A stretch of 64,000 nucleotides of DNA from assembly GCF_026914185.1 (NCBI RefSeq), contig NC_070564.1, positions 6,262,001-6,326,000 on the forward strand. Direction: 5' to 3'. Below the pieces are notes generated by a model. It was not told the DNA's origin, did not search any database, and saw only the letters and a program-made list of their open reading frames with translations. Below are positions 37,078 to 46,945 of this stretch, in pieces; position 1 is the stretch's first letter; the number at the start of each line of letters is the position of its first letter. This DNA comes from Puccinia triticina (taxonomy: Eukaryota > Basidiomycota > Pucciniomycetes > Pucciniales > Pucciniaceae). The position numbers and the translations under genes are program-made.

Positions 37078-37227
37078 CCGTGGGGAGTTTGCTCGCTCGG
37101 TTGCCAGGGGGCCAGGGACAGAGCACAGCACAGCACAGCACAGCACAGCACAGCACAGCACCAATCACCCCCACCACCCCATCTCCCCCATCTCCCCCCC
37201 ACCCTCCCCCACTCACCAGCCATCCCG
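37078..37227. promoter_or_regulatory. Divergent promoter of ArfGAP and chitin synthase, with (CACAG)n microsatellite
   Basis: Only 150 bp lie between the two start codons. A pentanucleotide microsatellite, about eight units of CACAG, occupies 37123-37162, followed by a C-rich tract (ACCCCCACCACCCC type). No TATA box is evident. Confidence 0.65.
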
Positions 37228-40200
37228 ATGAATACCAGCCTGCTCTCGCCAGCCAGCGAATACCCCACCACCACCACCCGCCCTCCCACCACCCATGGCC
37301 GCACACTCACCCGGGGCAAGACACTCACCAGGCCCGAGCGCCATGTCACCCCCGCACCGCTCATCAGCACGCCCCACGCCCACCCCTTCTCCGCATCCGC
37401 CGGCCAGCCCGCCCCCAGCCGCTGGTTCCACCCCTGGCCGCTCTACGTCGCCCTCGTCAGCCTGCCCGTCCCCGCCCTCCTCCTCCGGGCCATCGGCATC
37501 CCCGAGCCCACCGCCCAGCAGGCCTGGCGCGAGAAGCTCGCCCTCTGCTCCATCGCCCTCCTCGCCGCCCTCTTCACCGGCTTCGTCACCGTCGGCATGA
37601 ACCGCGCCCTCTGCCCGCTCGTCCAGTCCGACACCCAGGCACTCATGCTCCCCTACGCCGCACCCCTGCCCATCCTCGCCATCCGCGGCTGGGCCTTCAA
37701 CGTCTCCTCCAGCACCCCCCCCGCCGCAGGCCCAGTCAACTTCCAGGCCCTCGCCCACGCCCACCCCGGACTCGACATCTCCACCCTCTTCGACCAGACC
37801 CACCTCCCCCCAGACCCCGCCTGCCAGCTGCTCCCAGACTCCCTCGCACGCGCCAGCCTCTGCTTCGACCCGCTCGCCAAGACCCCCGTCTGTCTGCTCC
37901 CCCCGCTCGAGCAGCCCACCCTCGACCGTCTCCAGCTGCTCAACCAGTCCGTGCCCGTCGGATACACCTGGGAACAGGTCGCCGCCCTCGACGGCTACTT
38001 CGTCATCAACGGCCACGTCCTCAACCTGCTCCCCTACCTCGCCGCCAACCCCAAGCCCATCGAGCCCGACCCCATCGACCGCGCCATCCGCCACATCCTC
38101 CAGCCGAACCTCTCCTCGATGGGCAAGGACGCCACCCGGCTCTTCTCCTACTCCGCCGACCTCCAGCGCGCCGTGCCCTGTCTGCTCGCCCGCTTCCGCG
38201 CCGGCTCGATCGACAAGATCACCCCGGGCTGCTTCGTCTCCCAGCTCTTCCTCTACGTCTCCCTCATCGTCATCCTCGCCGTCGTCCTCGTCCGCTTCCT
38301 CATGGCCATCTTCTTCTCCTGGTTCCTCTCTGACAGGCTCATCCGCCCCCCGCGCAACCTCCGCCGCAAGGTCATCAGCCCCGCCGTCCTCCCCGAGGGC
38401 GCCAACCTCAGCATCACCAACAAGAACGGCGCCGCGCCCTGGGCCGTCGCCTCCAGCCCCAGCTCGCCCACCCGGCCCTCCAACCTCAAGCTCTTTGCGG
38501 GCAAGGTCTCCGAGAAGGCCGGCCTGCTCGACCCCAGCTCGGCCCAGCGTGCCCACCACCAGCCCAAACAGCAGAAGGCGCTCGACTCGCACGGACTGAT
38601 CAGCATGGCCGCCATCGGCGCCGAGCTCTTCTGCGTCTGTTTGGTCACCTGCTACTCCGAGGGCGCAGAGGGCATCCGGAAGACGCTCGACAGCATCGCC
38701 GCCGCCGACTACTCGGACGCCCGCAAGCTGCTCTTCGTCGTCTGCGACGGCATGATCACCGGCCACGGCGAGAAGACCTCCACGCCCGACGTCTGCGTCG
38801 GCTTCCTCGACCCCGACCCCCGCTTCGGCGACCCCATGCCCATGAGCTACCGCGCCGTCGCGGCAGGGGCTAAAGAGCACAATCAAGCCATGATCTATGC
38901 CGGCCACTACAGTCAGTAGACCACCATCCCTCCCCCCCCCCCCCCCCCCTAACAAAGTGCAATCTAACCCACATGAAATATATATATACACAGCTCAGGT
39001 CGAGGGTCGCCGGACGCCGATGATCGTGGTTGTCAAATGCGGGACCCCGGAGGAGGGGCGGAGCGAGAAGAAACCCGGGAACCGCGGCAAACGCGACTCG
39101 CAGATGATCCTGATGAATTTCTTCTCCCGGGTGACGTACAACGACCGGATGTCGCCCTTGGACTACGACCTGTTCCGGAAGATGCAGGCGCTGATGGGCG
39201 TGACGCCGGACTTCTTCGAGGTGTGTCTGATGGTGGATGCGGACACGACGGTGCAGCGGGACTCGGTGTCCCACCTGGTGAACTGCATGCACCACGACCC
39301 GCTGATCATGGGGGTGTGTGGCGAGACGCGGATCACGAACAAGCGCCAGAGCTGGGTGACGGCCATCCAGGTCTTCGAGTACTACATCTCCCACCACCTC
39401 GCAAAAGCCTTCGAGTCCGTCTTCGGCGGCGTCACCTGTCTGCCCGGCTGCTTCTCGATGTACCGGCTCAAGGCGCGCAGACTCAACGACGGCGACTGGG
39501 TCCCCATCCTCGCTCAGCCCGAGATCTGCCGCGAATACTCCCAGTCGGTCGTCACCACGCTCCACCAGAAGAACCTGCTCCTCCTGGGGGAAGACCGGTT
39601 CCTGACGACGCTGATGATCCGCACCTTCCCCGCGCGCAAGATGATGTTCTGTCCCCAGGCGAAGTGTCGCACGCTCGTCCCGGACGAGTTCGCCGTCCTG
39701 GTCTCCCAGCGCCGTCGCTGGATCAACTCGACCATCCACAACCTCATGGAGCTCGTCCGGGTGCCCAACCTCTGCGGGACGTTCTGCTTCTCCATGCAGT
39801 TCGTCGTCTTCATGGAGCTCATCGGCACCATCGTCCTGCCCATCGCCATCACCCTCACCTACTCCCTCGTCATCAACTCCATCCTCCACCCCCCCAAGAA
39901 CTTCTCCGACGCCATCCCGCTCATCCTCCTCGCCGCCATCCTCGGCCTGCCCGCCGTCCTCATCCTCGCCACCTCCCGCAAGGTCTCCTACGTCTTCTGG
40001 ATGCTCATCTACCTCATCGCCCTCCCCGTCTGGAACTTCGTCCTCCCCCTCTACGCCTTCTGGCACTGTCAGTCCCCACCCCCTCTCTCTCCATTGCAAC
40101 GCCGTGTGCTGATTTTGTCGTCTCCCCGCCGCAGTCGACGACTTCTCCTGGGGCGAGACGCGCAAAGTGCAGGGCGAGGCCAAGAGCCAAGGCCACGATT

Positions 40201-40895
40201 CCGGCTCCAAGACGACGTTTGACGCGAACACGATCCCCCATCGACGATGGGAAGACTGGGAGAGGTGAGCAGCCTCCAGAGAAGCCGACTGGACAAAAGG
40301 GCTAAATTTTTTTGTGGATTTTTTTTTTTTAAGGTCGAGGTTGAAGAAGATCAAGCGGGAGGAGCGGCGGCGGCGGGAGTTCGAGCGGACGTTTGGGCCG
40401 CAAGGCTTCCATCTGTCGACGGCGGGCGGCGGGGGGAGTGAGTACGGGGGGGACACGGTGTCGATGGTGTCGTCGGAGGACGACCGGTGGGGCCTAGCGA
40501 TTGGGAACTACGAGACGACGGAGGTGGCGCGGCCGCCGGTGGGCCTGTATCCGGTCGACGACGGCTGCTCGAGCGTCGACGGCCTGGGCTCCTCGACCGT
40601 CCATGCCGACGAGCTCGGGCTGATCCTCGACCAGGGCTGGGAGGACGAGTGCCCCGGCCTCGGCGGGCTCGGCGGAGAGCCCAAGTTCCCCGACCCCGCT
40701 ATCCCCCCGCCCTCCGCCCGCGCCTCGCCCCTCGGCTTCGTCCCCGACTACACCCCCCTCCACCACCACCACCTCACCACCCTCCCCACCTCCGCCTCCT
40801 CCTTCGCCTCCGCCCCGCGCTCCAGATCCCTCTCCCCCATCACCTCCTCCCGCGACCCCCAGCCGCCGCTGCGCTACCGTCTCGAAGACTCCTGA
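37228..40895 (+). CDS. Chitin synthase, division 2, class IV (CHS3) type
   Basis: Polymerises UDP-GlcNAc into chitin at the plasma membrane. Model: join 37228-38911, 38994-40067, 40135-40264, 40334-40895, 1149 residues, all GT-AG. Order seen: variable cytosolic N-terminus, membrane spans at ~70-130 ([18 protein letters not shown] and following), a cytochrome-b5-like region with [12 protein letters not shown], a membrane segment ([20 protein letters not shown]), then the catalytic domain with [40 protein letters not shown] and the QRRRW signature, followed by three to four C-terminal spans and a polar tail. Very high GC at third positions. Class IV assignment rests on the b5-like region and the catalytic motifs. 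The first intron's exact donor was chosen because it keeps frame. Confidence 0.93.
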
Positions 40896-41835
40896 CCCCC
40901 CTTTCTTGCGGCCCAACGCCTTCTCGATTGCTCTACTTATAACACACACACACATATATATATCTCTGCCGGATGCGCGTCTCTGCTCGTATATTCACAT
41001 GCGCCTTGTGGCCCGACAACGGGCGGCGAGCCTGCCGCGCTCTCGTCGTTCTCTCTGCGCAGTCGGATCCCATGCCCGGATTCGATTTTTCTAGGCTCCC
41101 CCGGACACCCGCCCGCCCGTTCTCCTTCTTTTCTGTGTCTACATACCTCTCTGGGCTTGCTGGTGTTCGCGGCGGTGCGGCCCCCAGCCGCGCCGTGGTC
41201 CCTCCTGCTACCCCCCCCCCCCCCCCCCCCCTCTCGTTTCCTTAATACTCGTCGTTTTTGTCTTGTTGCTGTTTGGTGGTTTTGCGGTTTTGTGGTTTTG
41301 TGGGTTTCTTAGGTTTTCAGGACATCGGGGCTCGGGCAATGTATTCCGAGGGCGCGCGTGTCGTGCTCGACGGCCCTTGCTTCCCTTGTTTGTTTTTGGT
41401 TATTTATCTGGATGGATGGAGAAGGTTCATTTCTTGTACATACACACCATCGTTGTCGCTGTGGAGCCATGGGCGCCGGGTTGGGATGCTGCATGGCTCA
41501 AATTATAAAACTCAGAAGCTCAGGTTATGTTGAGTCGTTGGAGCATAAGCTTCAGACTCTTAGTCACTCTGGCGTCAGGCGGGGCAGCGGACGCATCAGA
41601 GACACATGGCGTAGAGTTCAGAGTGTCGGCATCCAAAGTCTTGCTGCAGGAGTCTATCAAGGTGATACACTCCAAGCTAAGGGAGTAGCCCTCAACGTTC
41701 TCTGGGCTAACTACCGCCTTTACTTTACTTTACTTTGCTATAACCAGGACCTTCAAGTAGAGTATAAATGTTTTTATCATCTCCGGTACTTGAATGGTTA
41801 TAGTACAGGAATTTTTTCCAATGGGCTGATATAAG

Positions 41836-42041
41836 TAGGGGGGTTCACAATAGGATTTTAATAAAACTTTAGAGCCCATTTTAAGGACGTTGTGAACCAA
41901 TTTTCAGAAAACGTTGAAGTGGCTCTGATTGCCAAGGAACACCCAAATGTGAACAGCTTAAAAAAAATTCCAAAACATTGTTCATAAAGGCCTTAAAATG
42001 AGCTTTGGAATTTTATTAAAATCCTATTGTGAACCCCCCTA
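41836..42041. mobile_element. MITE family A, copy 1 (TA-flanked, Stowaway-like)
   Basis: Begins GGGGGGTTCACAATAGGATT and ends with its inverse, with extended inverted repeats (AATAAAACTTTAGAGC near the left, matching GCTTTGGAATTTTATT near the right). TA flanks both sides (41836-41837 and 42040-42041), as made by Tc1/mariner transposases. 202 bp, non-coding. Confidence 0.88.
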
Positions 42042-42070
42042 GTAGAGAGCCCTATTAAACATGTTTCAAC

Positions 42071-42148
42071 CCTAGTTATTTCAATAACCAGGGGTAAAAG
42101 CGGGTTTAAATGTGCTTCTACCCCTGCCTATTGAAATAAAAAGGGGCA
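42071..42148. repeat. Inverted repeat fragment
   Basis: CCCTAGTTATTTCAATAACC then AGGGGTA faces TACCCCTGCCTATTGAAATA then AAAAGGGG. Imperfect hairpin arms of about 27 bp; probably a MITE remnant. Confidence 0.5.
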
Positions 42149-42727
42149 AAACTAGGTGCAAAAGCCTTGTTGTGGTTATGAGGAGCCTTTTGCAAGCTCC
42201 CATGAACAAAACAAAACAAATTAATTTAACTGATACCGTACCTGTATAAAAAAATTGAAAAATCAAATATGTGTTGTAGTAAAGAAAAATTCTTTACTGA
42301 TTGGAGTGCTATCTGTTATGGTATTGAGCCAAAAACATCTACTATATCTTTACTTTACCAAGAACTGTATAGTAAAGGCCCATTGTTGCTTGCTCCCATC
42401 CCCTGTGTGCACATCTTCCAAATTACCCGCCCCATTTCCTTTTTCAAATCCCTTGGGGTGATGCCAAACAAGCAGAGTGGCTGTGTTGACTAGGCTGTCA
42501 ATCTTCCATCTCTGAAATATTGCCAACACCCATGCATCAGTGGATCTCATCCCTCAAGTCACCTTCCACAGTCTATAACTACTCAGAACAGGTAAGGGAA
42601 TAAAATACACATCTTATAGCTTGCATTTTTTTTTTTCATTTTTTTTTCACCTACACAGCACCACTGAGGCACTGCCTCTGCAGCCTCAGGCTTCACATCA
42701 TTTATTTGGACTACATAATCCCCACAT

Positions 42728-42909
42728 TAGGGGGTATCAAATATGACCAAATCCACCATTATGTAATTGACTGGTTTGAAAAACCCCACCATTTTACAAA
42801 ACATGCTGGTCCTTCTTCTACCCCATTTTGGGATCCACTGGTGACAAATTTCACTTTTGGCCAATTGACTGGTTTCCAATTGTGGATTTCTCATATTTGA
42901 TACCCCCTA
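42728..42909. mobile_element. MITE family B (TA-flanked)
   Basis: GGGGGTATCAAATATGA at 42730 is mirrored by TCATATTTGATACCCCC ending at 42907. TA is present at both edges. Inside the ends AAATCCAC/GTGGATTT and CCAATTG-type segments are also inverted. 178 bp, no coding. Confidence 0.85.
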
Positions 42910-43652
42910 TTCAAGTATCCTCTGAAATGATTTATCCCTATATTGGAAATCTGTCTGCTTCATTGATGCACCCCTTGCAGCTGTATTACAGCTTAAACTA
43001 TATCATGACCCCATTTCGGCACTCCTGGAAGCATTTTTCTGACACCAATACTTATGCACCCCTTGCATATGTTTATCCAACACCCCCCGCCCCCACCTTG
43101 TCCAAACATATACCACTATCATCTGAAACCAACCCACCAGCTAGGATATCTTGCCCAGGAGCACCCTTGGTGCTAAAATCCCTCATATTTTTCTATAAAA
43201 CTTGCTCTCCTCCTCAGTTTTCTTTCCCTCCATTAATCACCTGCTAATGATAGTCCCAACACAATTTGTAAATCACCGCAGTTACATAACCAATAAACCT
43301 CACCACATCCTCATATATCAAAACCTTACCATTTTTCATCAGCCAAGCTTACTGTGGCGAGTGTTGTTATCTGATAGCCAGAAGGGTAGCTCTTGAAACT
43401 CCATCATCACATCCACCATTCAGCAAAAGGATTCCAAAATCAGTTTGGATTCTTCCACCAGAAAACTTAGGTTATTCCCTTCATTAATTGCCCAGTTCCA
43501 AACTACAAATGCAGCATCCAACTATTTTTGGGTATCAGTATGTTGTATTATTGATTATCCTATGCCTTTTTCAAGGGAGTTATCCTTCAGAATCCATTGG
43601 TAATTTATAAATTATTTTTGAGCCTTAAAACAAATTCCTGATTTTCTTGCTG

Positions 43653-45608
43653 ATGCTATTTTATCCAAAAACCAAAATGTCTCTATATATTCATGTCACA
43701 GTGAGAATTGGTATCACTGGGCAACTAGATTCTGGAACTTCAGAGCTTGGGAATTCAATAAATCAACAAGAAGAAGAACAACTCATGAACTACATATACA
43801 GTGTCAGTCAGTTCAGTAAACAAGAGGGGATTTTTCCAGAATCAGGTAAGCTAAATTTACATGTTCCTTCCATGAAGTGTATTCATCTGACCCTTTTTTG
43901 AATTCTTTGAAACTCTGCTGATTGAAAAACTATTTTTTTTTTTTCATAAATTTGAAGGTCAGCAAAACTTCATGGAAGAAGATTTCCTTGCCATTAGAGA
44001 AAGTCTAAGTGGTATAAGGGATGAATACACTAAGGAGGAGGAGAAAAAGACATATATCTTGCAAAAAATCAATAAAATCAAAAAAAAAAAAAAAGGCTTG
44101 TCAAAAGCAATTGACAAAGTGGAATCCTTACACCTAATCATTCAGGATGAAATAAAGGCTAGGATAAACAATCCCAACATTGATGGTTCCAATGAAATAA
44201 ACAGTGAAATTTTGAATTTTGAACCACAATTAATCCAGAAAAATCCACCAATATTCTCTAATAGTTTTTTCCCAAATCCATGTGGAACAAGTCTGAAAAT
44301 GGGGGAGAAAGCTTCAGAAGGCTTAGTATCTAGCTTGAGTGAAATTTTACTCAATATTGGCTTATTAAGCCAAGGAGATGAAGGATATCATGAACTTGAC
44401 TACCCAAGGAAAAAAAATTCTTTGAAGCTCCAAGACAATATCTTCCAAACAGTTGAGTATATGTACAATCAAAATATGACTACCAAAAAAGCAGTGAAAA
44501 TGTTTTATCAGAAAAGGAATACAATGGAGATTGCCACACTCAGTATGATCAAAAACTATGACTTTGAATTTTCAATTGATGGTGATTGGCAGATCAGATT
44601 TCCTTGCAATAAAGGTGTTCTCAGGTATTGGAAATCTTCACCTTATAGGACCGTCTTGAAAGGTAAGATAATGTCCCAAAAATGAACATCTATTTTAAGT
44701 TTGAAAGATCAATCACTGATGCTTCATTTTACATACTTTGAATGGGTATGTCCTGAAACCTGATTCTGAATTTTGATTCAGTTCTTGATGGAAGGGATCA
44801 GAGATACTTCAAATATTTATGTCTCAAATATTTTTTAACTATGAAACATTTTTTGCTAGATTGCCCCACCAAATCCATGTTCAAAGATGATATGCTATTT
44901 GAGGTACTGGAGGAATCCAACAAGATAAAATCCAGTTCCCCAGATGATCTCAAGAAAATGAAATACAATGTTGACAGATATCTTCAAATCAGAGCATATG
45001 TTTACAAACTGCTAAATATATTCCAGGACAATTTGAAAACAGGTGTCCATAATCAAGAACAAAGAAGGAGGGCACATGGGGTTCTTGAATTTATTGAAGA
45101 AAACTATGATGAAGACATTCTGGATCTTCCCATGACAGTAATTCTCAAAGAGCAGCTGCTTTCAATGACAGACCACTTTGTTCTCCTTGAGCATCTAAAC
45201 AATATTTTACACTACTTGTCCCACACCATGCCAGAAGTCACAAAATGGTGTCCTGCTCATCAGACTTACATTTTCAATCTTGAAAACAAAGACAATGAAG
45301 ACTGGGAAGCTTTATTGTTAAAGGCCTGGGAGGACCATGACAGGAGCAAGGTTGAAAAGACTTGTGAAGAACTCCAAATGGTTCACGAATACTATCAGCT
45401 TATTCTTTCAAAAAATAAGGATCTTTTATCAAATTTAAGTAGTAAAAACCAATGGAAGATGATTAAATCAGTAGAAATAATCCAGCATAAAATTGACCAC
45501 ATGATTTCAGATATGGAATACAAAATCAATCAATTCCTTTCACATTCATATCCCACATTGAAGACCTCCAGGTTTACCACTTTCAAATTCAGACAAACTG
45601 TTTTGTAG
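43653..45608 (+). CDS. Orphan protein of 574 residues, AT-rich gene
   Basis: No family recognised. Model: join 43653-43845, 43958-44662, 44782-45608, all GT-AG, in frame throughout. No signal peptide or membrane segment. Residues ~70-140 are strongly charged and helical (EEDFLAIRESLSGIRDEYTK, a run of Lys, then GLSKAIDKVESLHLIIQDEI), fitting a coiled coil. The middle contains NSLKLQDNIFQTVEYMYNQN, and the last ~280 residues are helix-rich and acidic with CPTKSMFKDDMLFEVLEESN and LQMVHEYYQLILSKN. Codon use is far more AT-rich than in the flanking chitin synthase. The locus is bracketed by MITEs. The start is uncertain: other Met codons exist at 43680 and in exon 2 at 43972. It could be a lineage-specific gene or a domesticated mobile-element protein. 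Confidence 0.7.
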
Positions 45609-45746
45609 ATAAACCATGCTTTTATTTGTGAAATGTTCTAGGGGAAACCCAAGATCCCAGGTTGCACATATCCCCTTGAATTAGCCTTTTTGAAAGATCT
45701 ACATAGGAAACCCTTGATTGAAATTTCCACAAAAGTATGGATTTAA

Positions 45747-45950
45747 TAGGGGGGTTTACAATTGAATTTTACTAAACTTTGGAGCCAAATTTAAGGCCTT
45801 TATGAACAAAATTCTAAAATTTTGGGAAAATGCACAGCAGCAGGTGATACTGATGAATCAGTGCAATTTATCAATTTTCTAAAAAAAATGTTCATAACCA
45901 CCTTAAAATGTGTCCTAAAGTTTTGTAAATTTCAATTGTGAACCCCCCTA
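45747..45950. mobile_element. MITE family A, copy 2
   Basis: GGGGGGTTTACAATTGAATT at the left and the inverse of GGGGGGTTCACAATTGAAAT at the right, with TA at 45747-45748 and 45949-45950. 200 bp. Subterminal TTTGGAGCCAAATTTAAGG and CCTTAAAATGTGTCCTAAAG parts are inverted as in copy 1. Confidence 0.88.
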
Positions 45951-45987
45951 ATATACTTAGATTAATGGTTTTTGTTTTCACTTTAAT

Positions 45988-46169
45988 TACAGTCAAACCT
46001 GTCTAAGGGCATACCCTTTGGGAGAAGAATTTTGATATGACTTTAGGCAGGTTATGCCCTTAGAGATGGTGATTTTGCAGGGCAACCAACAATACAGGGA
46101 AGTATTTTTCCATGCTGTTAGGCAGATTATGTAGTTAAAAGGGTATGCCCTTAGACAGGTTTGACTGTA
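45988..46169. mobile_element. MITE family C (TA-flanked, CAGT ends)
   Basis: TA then CAGTCAAACCTGTCTAAGGG at the left and its inverse at the right, giving inverted ends of about 28 bp (CAGTC through GCATACCCT). The CAGT terminus with a TA duplication is typical of Tc1/mariner/pogo derivatives. It lies only 40 bp from MITE A copy 2. Confidence 0.9.
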
Positions 46170-46382
46170 TCATCATATTTGTCCACTGCCTATTGGAAGG
46201 GGTTGACAACTCCCAAGTTTCATGAGACAACTCCCAAAAACAGAGGGAGCAATATCATATTCTTTGGTCAAAAGTATGCAGACAACTCCAAAAAAATGGG
46301 GGGGGGGGGATATTTAAACAAAAAATTGAAACAAATGGGTGGATGATTCCCAAATGTCTGCCAAATTTGTCCAACAACTCCG

Positions 46383-46425
46383 AGTTTCACGGCCATCTCG
46401 CTGGTGGAGAGATGGCCGTGAAACT
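46383..46425. repeat. Perfect 17-bp hairpin
   Basis: AGTTTCACGGCCATCTC and its exact reverse complement are separated by 9 nt. A related AAGTTTCATGAG lies at about 46213. Could be a MITE centre or a regulatory hairpin. Confidence 0.7.
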
Positions 46426-46810
46426 TTTTGGTGGTGCCACTCTTATCTTTTTCCAATTGTGTCCCGCATATTTTCCGGACAACTTGTCAAATTGCTCTGG
46501 TGTCGTTGCTGGTCATGTGGAATTCCAACTTTGCTTGAGTGTTTGCACAGAGGTTTGATCTTTGTCACTAGCTACTTTTATTAGTGCTCAGTCACTCCCT
46601 GCAGTCGGCGGCACTTTGTTCACCACTGAGCCCCGCATAGGGGAGAAAGTTGGCTGGGGTGAGGAAAATCCTCATTTGGAAAATCCAAGACCCCTCTGCC
46701 ATCCTTTTTTGAAACTGCTGTATGTCCAAGGCTGTACACCAGAATACCTTGCGCAAGTATGTACTTAGTTAAGTTAGGTTCGAGCCATTGGCTGAGTTTA
46801 TGTAGGCGAC

Positions 46811-46945
46811 ATGTCCCGACCGGCCGGGCTCGAAAATCGACTGCCCATGAGCCAGACGCAAGCCCTCAGGCGACTCGCTCAGCACGCCCAGTTCCTCGCC
46901 CCTGCCACTCGCACGCTCAGAGTCAGCAGTCACTCAGCCAACACC
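46811..46945 (+). other. Possible in-frame N-terminal extension of IPP1 (mitochondrial-type presequence)
   Basis: 45 codons in frame with the IPP1 start: MSRPAGLENRLPMSQTQALR, then RLAQHAQFLAPATRTLRVSS, then HSANT. After the first ~10 residues it is rich in Arg, Ala, Ser and Thr with no acidic residue. Alternative starts could give a mitochondrial and a cytosolic form from one gene. A similar sequence stands alone at 23160-23290. Confidence 0.45.

Larger units (their letters stand above)
40896..43652. other. Intergenic region, MITE-bearing
   Basis: GC-rich 3' flank of the chitin synthase to about 41.25 kb, with a C-run near 41213-41230, then a sharp change to AT-rich sequence. It holds MITE family A (41838-42039), an inverted-repeat fragment (42071-42148) and MITE family B (42730-42907). 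42940-43640 is pyrimidine-rich and shows no gene. Confidence 0.55.
45609..46810. other. MITE-rich spacer between the orphan gene and the pyrophosphatase
   Basis: Contains MITE A copy 2 (45749-45948), MITE family C (45990-46167) and a perfect hairpin (46383-46425). No gene is seen. Confidence 0.55.

Noticed and set aside
37047..38333. 428-codon plus-strand Pro/Arg-rich frame overlapping the ArfGAP first exon and the chitin synthase
   Set aside because: Out of frame with the conserved enzyme and made of repeated Pro/Arg/His codons; a by-product of base composition.
37213..38991. 592-codon minus-strand open frame opposite the chitin synthase, rich in Glu, Gly, Asp and Val
   Set aside because: It is the mirror of GC-rich sense codons; its composition is what the antisense of Leu/Pro/Ala/Ser codons gives, and it has no recognisable domain.
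38870..40456. 528-codon minus-strand open frame over the second half of the chitin synthase
   Set aside because: Same cause: antisense shadow of a high-GC coding region, crossing real introns without splice logic.
46770..46800. Possible tRNA B-box (GGTTCGAGCC)
   Set aside because: No A-box or cloverleaf could be formed around it.
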